64,000 bases of DNA from a bacterium (GTDB lineage: Bacteria > Chloroflexota > Anaerolineae > Caldilineales > Caldilineaceae): assembly GCA_016124945.1 (NCBI GenBank), contig WGMT01000020.1, positions 89,342-153,341 of the forward strand, read 5' to 3'. Below are positions 16,301-25,365 of this stretch, in pieces (position 1 is the stretch's first letter; each line of letters begins with the position of its first letter). The notes under the pieces were generated by a model that was not told where the DNA came from, did not search any database, and worked only from the letters and a program-made list of their open reading frames with translations. Made by a program: the position numbers and the translations under genes.

Positions 16301-18340
16301 TGCGGGTGGGCGTTCTTCGCCGCGCAGGATGGCGATGACGCCGTTGATCAAGCCCGAGCCCTGATGACTGGGATCACTGCCCAGTCCAAGTGCGGTGAGC
16401 AGGGGATCGATGGGCGAGTCTTCGCCACGGTAGTAGGGAATGGCGTTCTGCCAGGTGCCGCCAAGCAACTGGGCAAACTCGGCATCGCTTAAATCGCGCA
16501 CTTTGCGGAAGATGGTCACCCGCGGGTGATCGTAGAGGCTCCAGCTTTCGTCGGCTGCCTGATCGGGGAATTCCATGCCAAAGAGGCGCGGTGGCGTCGT
16601 CACATCGTAGACAAGTTCGAAGCCCAATTCTCCACTGAACATGAGATCGTAGTAGCGGGTGGTCATTGGGTAGCGCTCGGGCAGTTCGTCCACACTGTCG
16701 TAGATGCGCTTAGACGAGTAGGCCACGTAGTCGGCTTCGAGGAGCTTCTGGCGCAAAATGTCGTACTTCTGCGCTGTGTCTTCTTCGTAGGGGCCCCAAT
16801 CAATACGGCGGATCTGGCTGTTGGCCGCGTTGACTTCCGGCTCGTCGGGCAGCCCCCACGGCATACAATCGTCCCACTGTTCACAGAGGACAGTCGACCC
16901 TGCGGGTACATTTTCGGCCATCCAACGCGCCGTCATCGCCCAAGGATGTGGCGTGTTGTAGACGCCGTTGACATAGGCGACGGACCAGAAGAGGCCGCCG
17001 GCAACGCCGATGGTGGCCAGGAGGACGGCGAGGCTTCGTGTGAGCGTAGTGCGTAGTGCGTAGTGTGTAGTGCGTGGTGCGACGACAGTCGTCGGTCGTC
17101 CGTCGTCTGTCGTCCGTCGTCGCTCATCCACCACCCGCCATAGCGTCCAAATCATGCCTGCCGCAAAAAGGAGGACGAAGGGCAGCACCGGGCTCATGTA
17201 GCGGTTGAATTTGGCCAGGAATGCGCCGGTCAACCCAAAGTAGGGGACGAGCCACGCCCAGGCCAGGAGTTCACCGGGGCGGGCGACAAGGGCGATCACC
17301 CGCGCCAGCGACCAAAAGGTTCCCAGCGCGGCGACAATGCCCAATGGCCACCAGAGCCCCCACTCGATCTGCTGTTGTAAGAAGTAAAGATAAGGCACGG
17401 TGTTGCGATACTGCCGAGTAAAGGGGAAGTCAGCCACACCGCGCACCATGGCGCCCTGCTCCACCAGCGTGAAGCGAATAAAATTTTCCCAGTCGAGGAT
17501 GGCGTAGGGGCTGGTGACGGCAAAGGTGAGCACAGCAACGGCCAACGCCAGGGGTGCGGCCAACAGCACACGCAGTGCGCTGCGTCCTTCGCCGGTGTTG
17601 CGCTCAGCCCAAAGGACGATCCCCGCGGCCACCACCGGCACCGCCAGAATTGGCAGCGCACTAAATTTCGACGAAATCGCCAACCCTGCCCCAATGCCGG
17701 TGAGTATGGCGGCGCGCCAGGATCTTTCTTGTACCATCCACACGCCGCCCAATACGGCAAAGACAGTGAAGGTGGTGCTGGCTGGGTCCATTGCAAAAAA
17801 GTGGCTTAGTTGGATCGCCTGCGCCGCGAAGGCGTAAAAAGTCGCCGTCAGCAGTCCGGCCCATGGGCCGTAGATGCGCCTGCCCAACAAGAAGAGAAAG
17901 AAGATGGTCAATGTGTCGAGCAGTGCAATGGTCAAGCGGCCCGGCACCGCCACACCGCCACAGCCATCGGTGGCGCGGTTCATCATCGTCACAATACGGT
18001 CGGGAAAAGGGAGAGCGTCGGCGACTGGGGCAAGTGTGTGCAACACTTCGCCCATCAACACGCCGAGGTAGAGGGGGAAATGGCCATAGGTAAAGCTAAA
18101 TTCACGCTGATCAATCGGATTCCACAGTGGGTTCAGCGGGCTTTGGCGTGGATCACGGAATTCGTCCCAGCTTTCGGGCAACGCAATCCAACTGGCCGGC
18201 CAGCAGGTTGTGCTGCGTTCGTCGGGGTGTGGGTTCATGCCCACATCCCAGCGGACATTCCAAGTTCGCAAGGTAAAGCCGGCCAACAATACAAGCCCAA
18301 GCAGCGTGTAAATCCAAATTGAGGTGCGGGTATTTGTCAT
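13337..18340 (-). CDS. GT39-DUF2298 fusion membrane protein, 1667 aa
   Basis: Two membrane modules in one chain. Residues about 1-640 are GT39-like: MNPHPDERS after TM1 and YGHFPLYLG supply the catalytic-loop signatures, ending in a soluble segment. Residues about 705-1667 are a DUF2298 module: SPTFPPVDPHFAGGF then INYYYFGIYL, FADLHPHMIGIPF, RMNTLFKFFIQVWV and a soluble end with DLIYVGQLERY, all paralleling the stand-alone 827-aa paralogue. An extra Ser/Thr/Ala-rich insertion of about 100 residues follows the YYY motif. Microrepeat-derived residues occur at about 403-432 and 1427-1450. There is no clear Shine-Dalgarno at this ATG. Role in lipid-linked glycan assembly is inferred. Confidence 0.8.
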   Translation of the reverse strand: MTNTRTSIWIYTLLGLVLLAGFTLRTWNVRWDVGMNPHPDERSTTCWPASWIALPESWDEFRDPRQSPLNPLWNPIDQREFSFTYGHFPLYLGVLMGEVLHTLAPVADALPFPDRIVTMMNRATDGCGGVAVPGRLTIALLDTLTIFFLFLLGRRIYGPWAGLLTATFYAFAAQAIQLSHFFAMDPASTTFTVFAVLGGVWMVQERSWRAAILTGIGAGLAISSKFSALPILAVPVVAAGIVLWAERNTGEGRSALRVLLAAPLALAVAVLTFAVTSPYAILDWENFIRFTLVEQGAMVRGVADFPFTRQYRNTVPYLYFLQQQIEWGLWWPLGIVAALGTFWSLARVIALVARPGELLAWAWLVPYFGLTGAFLAKFNRYMSPVLPFVLLFAAGMIWTLWRVVDERRRTTDDGRPTTVVAPRTTHYALRTTLTRSLAVLLATIGVAGGLFWSVAYVNGVYNTPHPWAMTARWMAENVPAGSTVLCEQWDDCMPWGLPDEPEVNAANSQIRRIDWGPYEEDTAQKYDILRQKLLEADYVAYSSKRIYDSVDELPERYPMTTRYYDLMFSGELGFELVYDVTTPPRLFGMEFPDQAADESWSLYDHPRVTIFRKVRDLSDAEFAQLLGGTWQNAIPYYRGEDSPIDPLLTALGLGSDPSHQGSGLINGVIAILRGEERPPAPARPPDDLTSLNLATPLNELPVVEDYRWNAQASQNTLLSVGWWWLVISLLGWLAWPIAFVLFRPLRDRGYLLSRALGWLLAGWFLWLLAGTGLAHNTVTNAWLAVAFLGVVGLVALVWNWREMVSFLRASGPILLVGEAIFTVAYLFFVFVRMYNPDIWQPWYGGEKFMEFAFLNGILRSPTFPPVDPHFAGGFINYYYFGIYLVAYVIKLTGIYAEIAFNLAIPTLFALTVVNAFGVAYSAVIPVQRTVTRRSLPSPTGTNGGAPLSTRAVLPTSPTNGWDFSDYQSWGRSPLVNGPQTQARTAAAISAAAGSVDVLEIRMANTATGTPTIRHRVEQVADSAAAAIPWQRGIGPALLAPLFVAILGNLDAFAQIVRRLGDLSTVSFQSAIPGLEGLVRALSGFWVLLSTEARLSGYDFWAPSRVLPATINEFPYWSFTFADLHPHMIGIPFSVLFLGLVLTVLRRYSADWRAHWRYDALLLGAFCLLLGTLAAINLWELPTYFGLGVLALAVATFRGSGRIDWALLISFAVAYMAGAYLLFWPFFSNYENVGASGVGLVRGPDDLGKWLLIWGFFLFVVIGWMIYAVTRPARRGDAPPTGLERWVTATWRHLDRLPRLIVLHGRLVRRPSVAYLLGQWLVPLLVVVALVAAWQGWTVLALCLPFLGISFLLIWRRGRAADAGSLFVALLTVTGFALLAGTQVFYLRDFLQGGDWYRMNTLFKFFIQVWVLVGVAAAVGVARVLAGRPTFDDGRQTTDDAAAALHAPRIKFSPIWRNAWITGFLLLVLASLAYPIVGTPARSDQRFPGWRPELGTLDGLEFMRQGVYFWPDGNNPIEFGYDWQSIQWILDNMRGNFVIAESSEMDYYRAGGSRIASMTGLSGLSGKHAGEQRYGEIMGPRSGLFGEFWNTPDQGRTLQLIDELDIDLIYVGQLERYLHPQAVDKLARMAEQGLITQIYANDRAILYAVPNQLVRGDDERYYPNPGGA
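13990..14055. repeat. microrepeat tract inside the GT39-DUF2298 gene (second site)
   Basis: The plus strand carries TTAATGCGTGGTGCGTGGAG followed by GTCGTCCGTCGTCTGTCGTC-type repeats, in frame as FDDGRQTTDDAAAALHAPR. The same words make up intergenic tracts at 56731-56798 and 41541-41565. Confidence 0.7.
17040..17125. repeat. microrepeat tract inside the GT39-DUF2298 gene (first site)
   Basis: Plus strand GTGCGTAGTGCGTAGTGTGTAGTGCGT-like repeats followed by GTCGTCCGTCGTCTGTCGTCC repeats. In frame this encodes RRRTTDDGRPTTVVAPRTTH, a hydrophilic loop between TM segments. Confidence 0.75.
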
Positions 18341-18389
18341 AGAATGATGTGTTTTTTCTACATGCTTTCTTGAGCAGAGCTACTACGCG

Positions 18390-19913
18390 TTATCTCTCCA
18401 CTGGCCAGTTTGGCAAAACCCACGTAATCTGCCCTGCCGGCGGTGGCGGCCAGAGCAGATAGACATCGACCCAGCGGCTCCAGAGTACGAGATTGTCATC
18501 GTCGTAGCCAAGATCGATGCGCTTGGCGCGAATCGCAGAACCGGTATCCAAGGCGTCGCCGACACCGTAACCAGGGACGTATACCCGAGAACGTAATGGG
18601 ATAATCGACGGATCCACCGCAACGATGCCAAAACGCATCACGTCGCCGGTGCGGGTGCGTCCATAGTAGGATGCGGTGGTAGGCACACCGGCAGTGGATG
18701 CGCTGTAGCTTGACGCGCTCATGCGCATTCTGCGCCAATAGGTAATCTGCTGTCCATCCGCCGTTGTAGCGGTTCTTGGCTCAATCCGCTGACCGTAGGC
18801 GATGCGGCGCAGGGCAGGTTGTTGGGCGATCCACTCATCTTCAAGAAGACGTTCAACCTCTTGTCCATCTTCATAGGTGACACGGTAGCGACGACGGGTG
18901 ATACCCTCCGCGCCGGGCGCAACCATCTGCTGTGTATCGATGAGTAGGTTGGGGTCCCCTTCAAAGACTGTATCAAAGGGGACGATGTCCTCTTCGACTT
19001 CAATTTCTTGTTGTACGCGTACAATCGAAATTTCGATATTGTCGTAGAGTTCAGCGGAAAGCGCGGGCGTTACACGGTCGAGACCAGCGACGCCGATGCC
19101 CATTTCGGTGAGGGTATCGCCTACACTCTTGCCACGTGTCCGCGTCTTGATCAGTCGCCCGTCCACTTGCAGGGTGACGGGTGTACTGCGCTCAATAAAG
19201 ACGCGCAACCCCGTGCTCACGGGGCTTCCCAAAGAGGGCTGAACCTTGTCGCCCAGGTAGAGTGTGATCTCGGCCTCACGTAGTGCTTCGCCCACCGATT
19301 GCGCCGTGGTGTTTACCACAAACGGCACATTGCCGTCGTCTACAGTAATGGGAATGGCCCGATAGACACGCACACGGACGGGATCTATGGACAATTGTTC
19401 CCAAGTATGCCCACGATCGTAGGTGGCCTGTGTCATCGTGCGGTTGCGCACGGGCAGTGGATCGTCCAGCCCGATTCGCACACCATTGACCGTTACTTGA
19501 TCGTAATTGTTTACGCCGATGTTGGCATCGGCCAGCAGGCTCCTTGGTGTTTCCGCCCAAGTAAAGACACGTAGATCAAGGCCGTCGGCTACTACACGTG
19601 CAGGCCAGGCGCGCTCAACTTGCACAGCGAGGTTGCGACGCATCGGGGTTGAGAGCGGCAAAGAGACGCGGTCCGCTTCGTGCAGTTCCAGGCCCAGATC
19701 CGCCAGCAGCGGCCCAAGCGTACGCCGGTGTGTGACGACTGTTTCGCTCACGCCGTCTACAGTGACAGTGACGGGCATCGAGGTGACAGTCCACAGCGTC
19801 CACGTAAATAGGGCAAGCGTAATGTAGACCGCAATCGATTGGAAGCGTCCTAGTGCGCCCCAGTAGATGCGAATCTTTTCCAGCCGGTCTAAGGGTGCAG
19901 TTATCGAAGACAT
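18390..19913 (-). CDS. DUF348/G5/3D-domain cell-wall protein (RpfB/YabE-like)
   Basis: About 507 aa from the ATG at 19913; the frame is open further, so 19943 is an alternative start. One N-terminal TM segment (ITLALFTWTLW) is followed by three DUF348 repeats (VTVDGVSETVVTHRRTLGPLL, then two more), a G5 domain (about residues 315-390, EEDIVPFDTVFEGDPNL to YRVTYEDGQEVERL) and a C-terminal 3D domain (MSASSYSAS, RFGIVAVDP, IPLRSRVYVPGYG, DTGSAIRAKRIDL with the conserved Asp residues). This matches YabE/RpfB-type peptidoglycan-acting proteins; 3D domains are related to MltA lytic transglycosylases. It is the first gene of the minus-strand glycan operon and diverges from the GT39 gene at 20031. 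No strong ribosome-binding site marks the start. Confidence 0.85.
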   Translation of the reverse strand: MSSITAPLDRLEKIRIYWGALGRFQSIAVYITLALFTWTLWTVTSMPVTVTVDGVSETVVTHRRTLGPLLADLGLELHEADRVSLPLSTPMRRNLAVQVERAWPARVVADGLDLRVFTWAETPRSLLADANIGVNNYDQVTVNGVRIGLDDPLPVRNRTMTQATYDRGHTWEQLSIDPVRVRVYRAIPITVDDGNVPFVVNTTAQSVGEALREAEITLYLGDKVQPSLGSPVSTGLRVFIERSTPVTLQVDGRLIKTRTRGKSVGDTLTEMGIGVAGLDRVTPALSAELYDNIEISIVRVQQEIEVEEDIVPFDTVFEGDPNLLIDTQQMVAPGAEGITRRRYRVTYEDGQEVERLLEDEWIAQQPALRRIAYGQRIEPRTATTADGQQITYWRRMRMSASSYSASTAGVPTTASYYGRTRTGDVMRFGIVAVDPSIIPLRSRVYVPGYGVGDALDTGSAIRAKRIDLGYDDDNLVLWSRWVDVYLLWPPPPAGQITWVLPNWPVER

Positions 19914-20030
19914 GCCCGCTATTTTACCTGTAGATGCAGACATTGCCAAAAGGAGGGGAACAAACGGGCAAACCGCGCCCCTTCTTCTCAATCTGGACAG
20001 TCTGTCCTGCCTGATGATAGCATCGTGCAG

Positions 20031-22061
20031 ATGAAGAAGAAGCGTGAAATCCTGCCCCAATCGCCAATCTATCAACTTCTGCTCTGGAGCGGACTTCTCG
20101 TAGGCTTTGGGCTGCGTCTTTTTCGGCTGGGTGCAGAATCATTCTGGTATGACGAAACTGTGAGCGTCTATTTGGCGCAGCAGTCCATACCTGATTTGCT
20201 GGCACACACAGCGCGCGACATTCACCCACCGGGCTACTATCTGCTTCTCCACGCTTGGCAGGCGTTGACAGCGCCCTCGTTGCAGCACGGATTGGAATTC
20301 CTCTACGCCTGGCCCAGTCTGGTGGGGGGAATGCTCCTCTTGCCGCTGCTCTTCGCGCTAGGACGGCGCTGGTTCGGCCACCGTGTGGCGCTGACGGCGC
20401 TGTGGCTCGGTGCCCTGCACCCCTTTGCACTCTGGTACAGCCAGGAAGTACGGATGTACACGGTCGGTGCAGCACTTGGGTTGCTCTGCCTTTGGTCGGC
20501 CGACAAATGGCTGGTGGATCGGAGGCAACGTGCGCTGGTTGTATACACCGCGTCTGGGGCGGCGGCGTTGTATGTCCTTTACTATGCGGCGTTTGCCCTG
20601 GCAGCAATCAACCTCGTGTTCATTAGCAGAATTTTGTTGGCGCCATCTACACTTCCACAACGCAGACGCACACTTCTGCAATGGATTGTGGCACAAGTGG
20701 GGGTCTTGGTGCTGTGGCTGCCGTGGCTGCCCATTGCCTGGCGCCAGGTGACCGATCCACCTGTGCCACCGTGGCGCGGAGACGTGGATCTGGGTGCGGC
20801 GATTGGCGAAAGCCTGTCTGCGCTGCTTGTCGGTCAGTCTGGTCAGGGATTCTATGTTTTGGTAATTATGATTGTGTTGTTTGTCTTTTTTGTCTATGCG
20901 AAACAAAATATCCTCGCTCGTGTCACGGTCTTCTTCTATATTTTTGCCCCGCTCATTTTGATTCTTGGACTCAGTGCATTTGTGACACCGCTCTACCATG
21001 TGCGCTATTTCTTTACCTATGCGGCGCTTGCCCCCCTGCTACTCGCCGTCTCGATTGACGTGTTAAAACGCTGGCCGCTTGGACATCTAGCCGCTGTAAC
21101 CGTCCTGCTCGGGTTAAGTGTATGGAGTTTGGCAGAATTCTGGCAGAACCTGCTCTACAGAGCCGACGATCATCGAACCGCCGTGCAAACCCTGGCAGCA
21201 AGCTGGCGACCCAACGACGCCATCCTGGTCAACGCCGGGTGGGTCTATCCTGTCCTGTCTGTCTACTGGCCCGAGGACGCTTCAAGCACATTGTCTGCTG
21301 TTCCACCTCCACTCCAGGATCATATCCGCCTCACTGACTATGCGAATAAAATCAATGGGCCGTCTTTGTTAACAACCGGCAGTGTGGACGGGCCCACCTC
21401 GCTAGGATGGGGTCTGGCCGAGAGTGATTTCTATGCCATGCCCGCGGCGCAGGCAGACGCAGCTTTGCAGCGCGTCGCCGCTGACCATGCCCGGATCTGG
21501 CACTATCGACTCTATGACACTGTCAGCGACCCCACCGGGCTGCTGCGGGCAGCGTTGGATCAACTGGGTGGGTTGGCTGTGGACATGCCCTTCGTCGGTC
21601 GCGATTTCGTACGGTTGCAGCGCTACGATCTGCCCGCCGCCGATGTGATCTTCTGCCCTGAAGACGGCGTAGGGACGCGCTATGGCGATGTGCTGCGGCT
21701 GGTGGGCAGCGACGTGCCGGAGGTGGCACGATCAGGAGAGTTTTTGTATGCGACGCTCTGCTGGGAAGCGCTGGAAAGTGTCAACGCCTACCCCGCTGGT
21801 CTGCGCGCCAGCCTACGCCTCTACGATGGCAACGATCAGATGATTGCCCAGATCGATGACGGTCCACCACAGGGGACGAATACGTGGCAGCCTGGCCAAC
21901 GCGGGCGCATCCCCCTGGGCCTGCCGATCCCGCCGTCTACGCCGGCGGGAACTTACTTCCTCGATCTAATTGTCTATGACGGATCGAACGGGGAACCGTT
22001 GCCCCCAGACGGGGTGGAAAGCCAGCGTCTGCGTTTATCAGAAGTTAACATCTATGAATGA
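20031..22061 (+). CDS. GT39-family glycosyltransferase
   Basis: 676 aa from the ATG at 20031 (GTG at 20025 is in frame). Catalytic-loop signatures WYDETVSVYLAQQS and ARDIHPPGYYLLLHAW are clear, as in dolichyl/undecaprenyl-phosphate-dependent mannosyltransferase-like GT-C enzymes. About ten TM segments run to residue 400, followed by a soluble 270-residue extracytoplasmic domain. It diverges from the 3D-domain gene, sharing a short spacer, so both may be co-regulated. The stop (22059-22061) lies in the left arm of the palindrome that the Tn3 element has split. Confidence 0.82.
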   Translation: MKKKREILPQSPIYQLLLWSGLLVGFGLRLFRLGAESFWYDETVSVYLAQQSIPDLLAHTARDIHPPGYYLLLHAWQALTAPSLQHGLEFLYAWPSLVGGMLLLPLLFALGRRWFGHRVALTALWLGALHPFALWYSQEVRMYTVGAALGLLCLWSADKWLVDRRQRALVVYTASGAAALYVLYYAAFALAAINLVFISRILLAPSTLPQRRRTLLQWIVAQVGVLVLWLPWLPIAWRQVTDPPVPPWRGDVDLGAAIGESLSALLVGQSGQGFYVLVIMIVLFVFFVYAKQNILARVTVFFYIFAPLILILGLSAFVTPLYHVRYFFTYAALAPLLLAVSIDVLKRWPLGHLAAVTVLLGLSVWSLAEFWQNLLYRADDHRTAVQTLAASWRPNDAILVNAGWVYPVLSVYWPEDASSTLSAVPPPLQDHIRLTDYANKINGPSLLTTGSVDGPTSLGWGLAESDFYAMPAAQADAALQRVAADHARIWHYRLYDTVSDPTGLLRAALDQLGGLAVDMPFVGRDFVRLQRYDLPAADVIFCPEDGVGTRYGDVLRLVGSDVPEVARSGEFLYATLCWEALESVNAYPAGLRASLRLYDGNDQMIAQIDDGPPQGTNTWQPGQRGRIPLGLPIPPSTPAGTYFLDLIVYDGSNGEPLPPDGVESQRLRLSEVNIYE

Positions 22062-22098
22062 AGAATGATGATTGTGTAGAGGACAAATCTCCTCTACA
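22056..22098. repeat. left part of intergenic palindrome split by the transposon
   Basis: 18-nt arm 22056-22073 is the exact complement of 28799-28816 on the far side of the transposon. Inside it TGTAGAGG (22075-22082) pairs with CCTCTACA (22091-22098). Rejoining the flanks at TACAT restores one continuous nested palindrome. Confidence 0.85.
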
Positions 22099-22099
22099 T
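22095..22099. repeat. target-site duplication, left copy (TACAT)
   Basis: TACAT immediately precedes the left terminal repeat and recurs at 28791-28795. Five base pairs is the duplication length typical of Tn3-family transposition. Confidence 0.9.
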
Positions 22100-22143
22100 G
22101 GGGGTTGTTTAACAAACGCGCCACCAGGGGCCACATGATTACG
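22100..22143 (+). repeat. Tn3 left terminal inverted repeat
   Basis: Starts GGGGGTTGTTTAACAAACGC. Compared with the right end (reverse complement, starting GGGGTGTGTTTAAC) the first 32 bases differ at two positions only, and similarity continues to TTACG at position 44. Confidence 0.92.
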
Positions 22144-22271
22144 ATAAACTTAACACCATAGGATGTAGATTTTTGTTTGCTGAGCCATTTGGCGTTTCGC
22201 AGTAGTTCAGCGATCTTTCTCCCAGCCCACGACAGTGGGCCACGGAATCCACACCGATAGGAGAAAGATTG

Positions 22272-25241
22272 ATGAAACAGCAGTGGGATGTCGACGAGAT
22301 CGTCGCCCAGTTTACCCTTCTGCCCCCGGAGCTCAGTTTCTTGGGCAGTAGCGATCCCCACAACCACTTGGGGAAGGCCCTTCTGCTCAATTTTTTCCAA
22401 CACGAAGGTCGGTTTCCTGAAAGCGCTGTGGAGATTCCTCTCCCCATCATCGAGTATGTGGCCCAACAGCTGAATCTACCTGCTGATGTCATCGCTGCCT
22501 ACCAGTGGGATGGCCGCACCATCAAGAGGCACCGGCGACAGATCCGAGAATTCCTGGGCTTTCACCCGGCGACGGTGAGCGAGCAGAGAGCGTTGCGGAC
22601 CTGGCTGATAGAGGAAGTGCTGCCCCATGAACATCGGCCTGTGTATCTGGAAGAACAGGTCTACCAACGACTACGCCAGATGCATATCGAGCCCCCGACC
22701 CAGGATCGTCTACAACGCTTGATCATCTCGTCCCTGCACCGCTACGAGCAGTCGTTCTTTGCCGTTACGTCAGCGCGCCTCTCGGAGCCAATCAAGCGGA
22801 ACCTGCGCCAACTGATTTACGCCAAGGCTGAACTGACGACAGATTTGGATCTCAGTGAGCGTGATGATGACCCCAGTCGCTACCCGCTCCATGACCTCAA
22901 GACCGGCCCGGGCCAGCCCAACGTCGCCAATATCAAAAAGACGGCCGAGCGCCTGAAGATTCTGCAGCAAGTGGGGCTGTCTGATGACCTGTTTGCCGAA
23001 ATCCCCTTGCGCTTCCTGCGTCAGTACCGGCAACAGGTGGCCGTCGAATCCATCAGTCATCTGCAACGGCGACAGGACGCTCCCCAGACCTACGCCCTGT
23101 TGGCCGCCTTCTGCTGGGTGCGCCAGCGCGAGATCACGGACCAACTGGTGGACTTGTTTGTCCGCATCCTTAACGACATCCGCCTGCGGGCCAAACAGAA
23201 AGTCGAACGGGAACTCCTGGCCGACTTCATCCGCGTGGCGGGCAAACAGCAACTTCTGTACCGTCTGGCCGATGCCATGTGGGAGAATCCAGACGGCATT
23301 ATCCGGGAGGTGCTCTACCCACTGATCGGGGAGGAACGCCTGCAGGCGCTGGTCCAGGAGGCCAAGACGAGGGGCAGCTATCAACGGTCGGTGCAGACCC
23401 GGGTGAGCGCCTCCTACACCCACCACTATCGTCAGATCCTGCCGTCCTTGCTGGAGGTGCTGGTCTTCCGCTCCAACAATGACCAGTACGAAGCCCTGGC
23501 CGTGGTTGCAGCCTACCTGCAGGACAAAGACCCGTTCTATCCAGAGGACCAGGCGGTGCCCATGGAGGATGTCATCCAGAAGCAGTGGCAGAACTGGATC
23601 TATCAGAGAGACCAGGCGGGGAGACGGCGAATTCGCCGCGTCCGCTACGAGCTCTGCGTCCTGCAATCCTTGCGCGACAAACTGCGCTGTAAGGAAATCT
23701 GGGTGGTGGGGGCGGACCGTTACCGCAATCCGGACGAGGATGTGCCGGCAGACTTCGGCGATAAACGGACCGAGTACTACGCGTCGCTGGCGCTGCCGTT
23801 GGACGCGAACCAGTTCGTTGAGCAGGTCAAGCACCAACTGGACCAGGCCCTACAGCTGCTCAACGACACGTTGCCCACCAACCCGACGGTGACGATTCTG
23901 TCCCGAGCGGACGGCTGGATCCGGGTCACGCCCCTGCCCAAACAGGAAGAACCGGCCAACCTGCGCTACCTCAAGCAGACCATCCGGCAACGGTGGTGGA
24001 TGACCAGCCTGTTGGATATTCTCAAGGAAGTGGACCTGCGGGTGGCCTTCACGGACAGCTTCCAGAGCTTGACTGGACAGGAGCGACTGCCCCGGGCAGA
24101 GCTGCAGAAACGGCTGCTGCTTTGCCTGTACGGTCTGGGCACCAACACGGGTCTGACCAGCGTTAGCATGGGCAACCACGGCGTGAGCTACGCCAATTTG
24201 CAGTACGTGCGCCGTCGCTTTGTGGCCAGGGATGCCTTGCGCCAGGCCATTAGCCGCGTCATTGATGCCACCCTGGCTGTCCGCCAGCCGGCCATCTGGG
24301 GAGAAGCCACCACCTGGTGTGCCTCCGATTCTAAGCAGTTTGCGGCCTGGAACCAGAATTTGCTGACCCAGTGGCACAAACGCTATCACAAAGCTGGCGT
24401 GATGGTCTATTGGCACGTGGCCAACCAGGCGCTGTGCATCTACTCGCAACTCAAAGCGCCCTCCTCCTCCGAAGTGGCCTCCATGATCGAAGGCGTGCTG
24501 CACCACTGCACCGCCATGCAGGTCGATCGCAACTACGTGGACAGCCACGGCCAGAGTGAAATCGCCTTCGCCTTCTGTCATCTGCTGGGCTTCCAGCTCA
24601 TGCCCCGATTCAAGAACCTGCACGAGCGGAAGCTGGCCCTGCCGGATGGGACGTCGGCCGATCGCTATCCCCATCTGGGGCCGGTGCTGCGACAGCCCAT
24701 CGACTGGGACCTGATCGCCCGCCAGTACGATGAGATGATCAAGTACGCCACGGCGTTGCGGTTGGACACGGCCGATGCGGAGGCTATCCTCAAGCGCTTT
24801 ACCCGATCCAACCTGCAACATCCCACCTACAAGGCCCTGTCCGAATTGGGAAGAGCTATCAAGACGATCTTCCTCTGCTTGTATCTGACCCACGAAGAGG
24901 TGAGACGGGAGATCCAGGAGGGACTGAACGTGGTCGAGTCCTGGAACAGCGCCAACGGCTTCATCTTCTACGGCAAGCGGGGCGAGGTCAGCAGCAACGA
25001 TGCGGACGCCCAGGAGATTGCCATCCTCTCTATGCACCTGCTGCAATCGTGTCTGGTCTATGTAAACACCTTGATGGCTCAGGAAGTGCTAGCCGAGCCG
25101 GCCTGGCAACAGCGGATGACCGAGGCCGACTGGCGCGGACTGACGCCGCTGTTCTACACCCACGTCAATCCCTACGGGGTGTTCGATCTGGACATGGATG
25201 AGCGCATCCCTCTGGTCGGCCCGGCGACCACGGCGGCCTGA
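22272..25241 (+). CDS. tnpA: Tn3-family transposase TnpA
   Basis: 989 aa from the ATG at 22272; AGGAG lies 8 nt upstream, which decides against the in-frame TTG at 22269. Residues about 1-170 are the N-terminal DNA-binding (DUF4158-type) region ([18 protein letters not shown]), and the C-terminal half is the Tn3 DDE domain. Catalytic acids are visible in [10 protein letters not shown] (D686), [10 protein letters not shown] (D757) and [10 protein letters not shown] (E905). Length is normal for the family and no frameshift is seen. It recognises the 44-bp terminal repeats and makes cointegrates by replicative transposition. The TnpR resolvase follows 124 nt downstream. Confidence 0.97.
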   Translation: MKQQWDVDEIVAQFTLLPPELSFLGSSDPHNHLGKALLLNFFQHEGRFPESAVEIPLPIIEYVAQQLNLPADVIAAYQWDGRTIKRHRRQIREFLGFHPATVSEQRALRTWLIEEVLPHEHRPVYLEEQVYQRLRQMHIEPPTQDRLQRLIISSLHRYEQSFFAVTSARLSEPIKRNLRQLIYAKAELTTDLDLSERDDDPSRYPLHDLKTGPGQPNVANIKKTAERLKILQQVGLSDDLFAEIPLRFLRQYRQQVAVESISHLQRRQDAPQTYALLAAFCWVRQREITDQLVDLFVRILNDIRLRAKQKVERELLADFIRVAGKQQLLYRLADAMWENPDGIIREVLYPLIGEERLQALVQEAKTRGSYQRSVQTRVSASYTHHYRQILPSLLEVLVFRSNNDQYEALAVVAAYLQDKDPFYPEDQAVPMEDVIQKQWQNWIYQRDQAGRRRIRRVRYELCVLQSLRDKLRCKEIWVVGADRYRNPDEDVPADFGDKRTEYYASLALPLDANQFVEQVKHQLDQALQLLNDTLPTNPTVTILSRADGWIRVTPLPKQEEPANLRYLKQTIRQRWWMTSLLDILKEVDLRVAFTDSFQSLTGQERLPRAELQKRLLLCLYGLGTNTGLTSVSMGNHGVSYANLQYVRRRFVARDALRQAISRVIDATLAVRQPAIWGEATTWCASDSKQFAAWNQNLLTQWHKRYHKAGVMVYWHVANQALCIYSQLKAPSSSEVASMIEGVLHHCTAMQVDRNYVDSHGQSEIAFAFCHLLGFQLMPRFKNLHERKLALPDGTSADRYPHLGPVLRQPIDWDLIARQYDEMIKYATALRLDTADAEAILKRFTRSNLQHPTYKALSELGRAIKTIFLCLYLTHEEVRREIQEGLNVVESWNSANGFIFYGKRGEVSSNDADAQEIAILSMHLLQSCLVYVNTLMAQEVLAEPAWQQRMTEADWRGLTPLFYTHVNPYGVFDLDMDERIPLVGPATTAA

Positions 25242-25365
25242 TGTCCAAGTGAGCGAAGAAAACGAGCGTTAATTTGCGTCCTTTCATCCGAAGATACGCC
25301 AGTGTATACTGCGCCATACTGAACCAAGTTACGGCACAAACCAGGTTAAATTCGGATATTAGAAA
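25242..25365 (+). promoter_or_regulatory. candidate res site between tnpA and tnpR
   Basis: 124-nt gap, AT-richer than its neighbours. It contains the near-palindrome CAGTGTATACTG (about 25301-25312) and two imperfect direct words AACCAAGTTA and AACCAGGTTA. Resolvase recombination sites of Tn3 elements usually lie next to tnpR, so this is the expected place; subsites I-III cannot be assigned with confidence. Confidence 0.45.
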
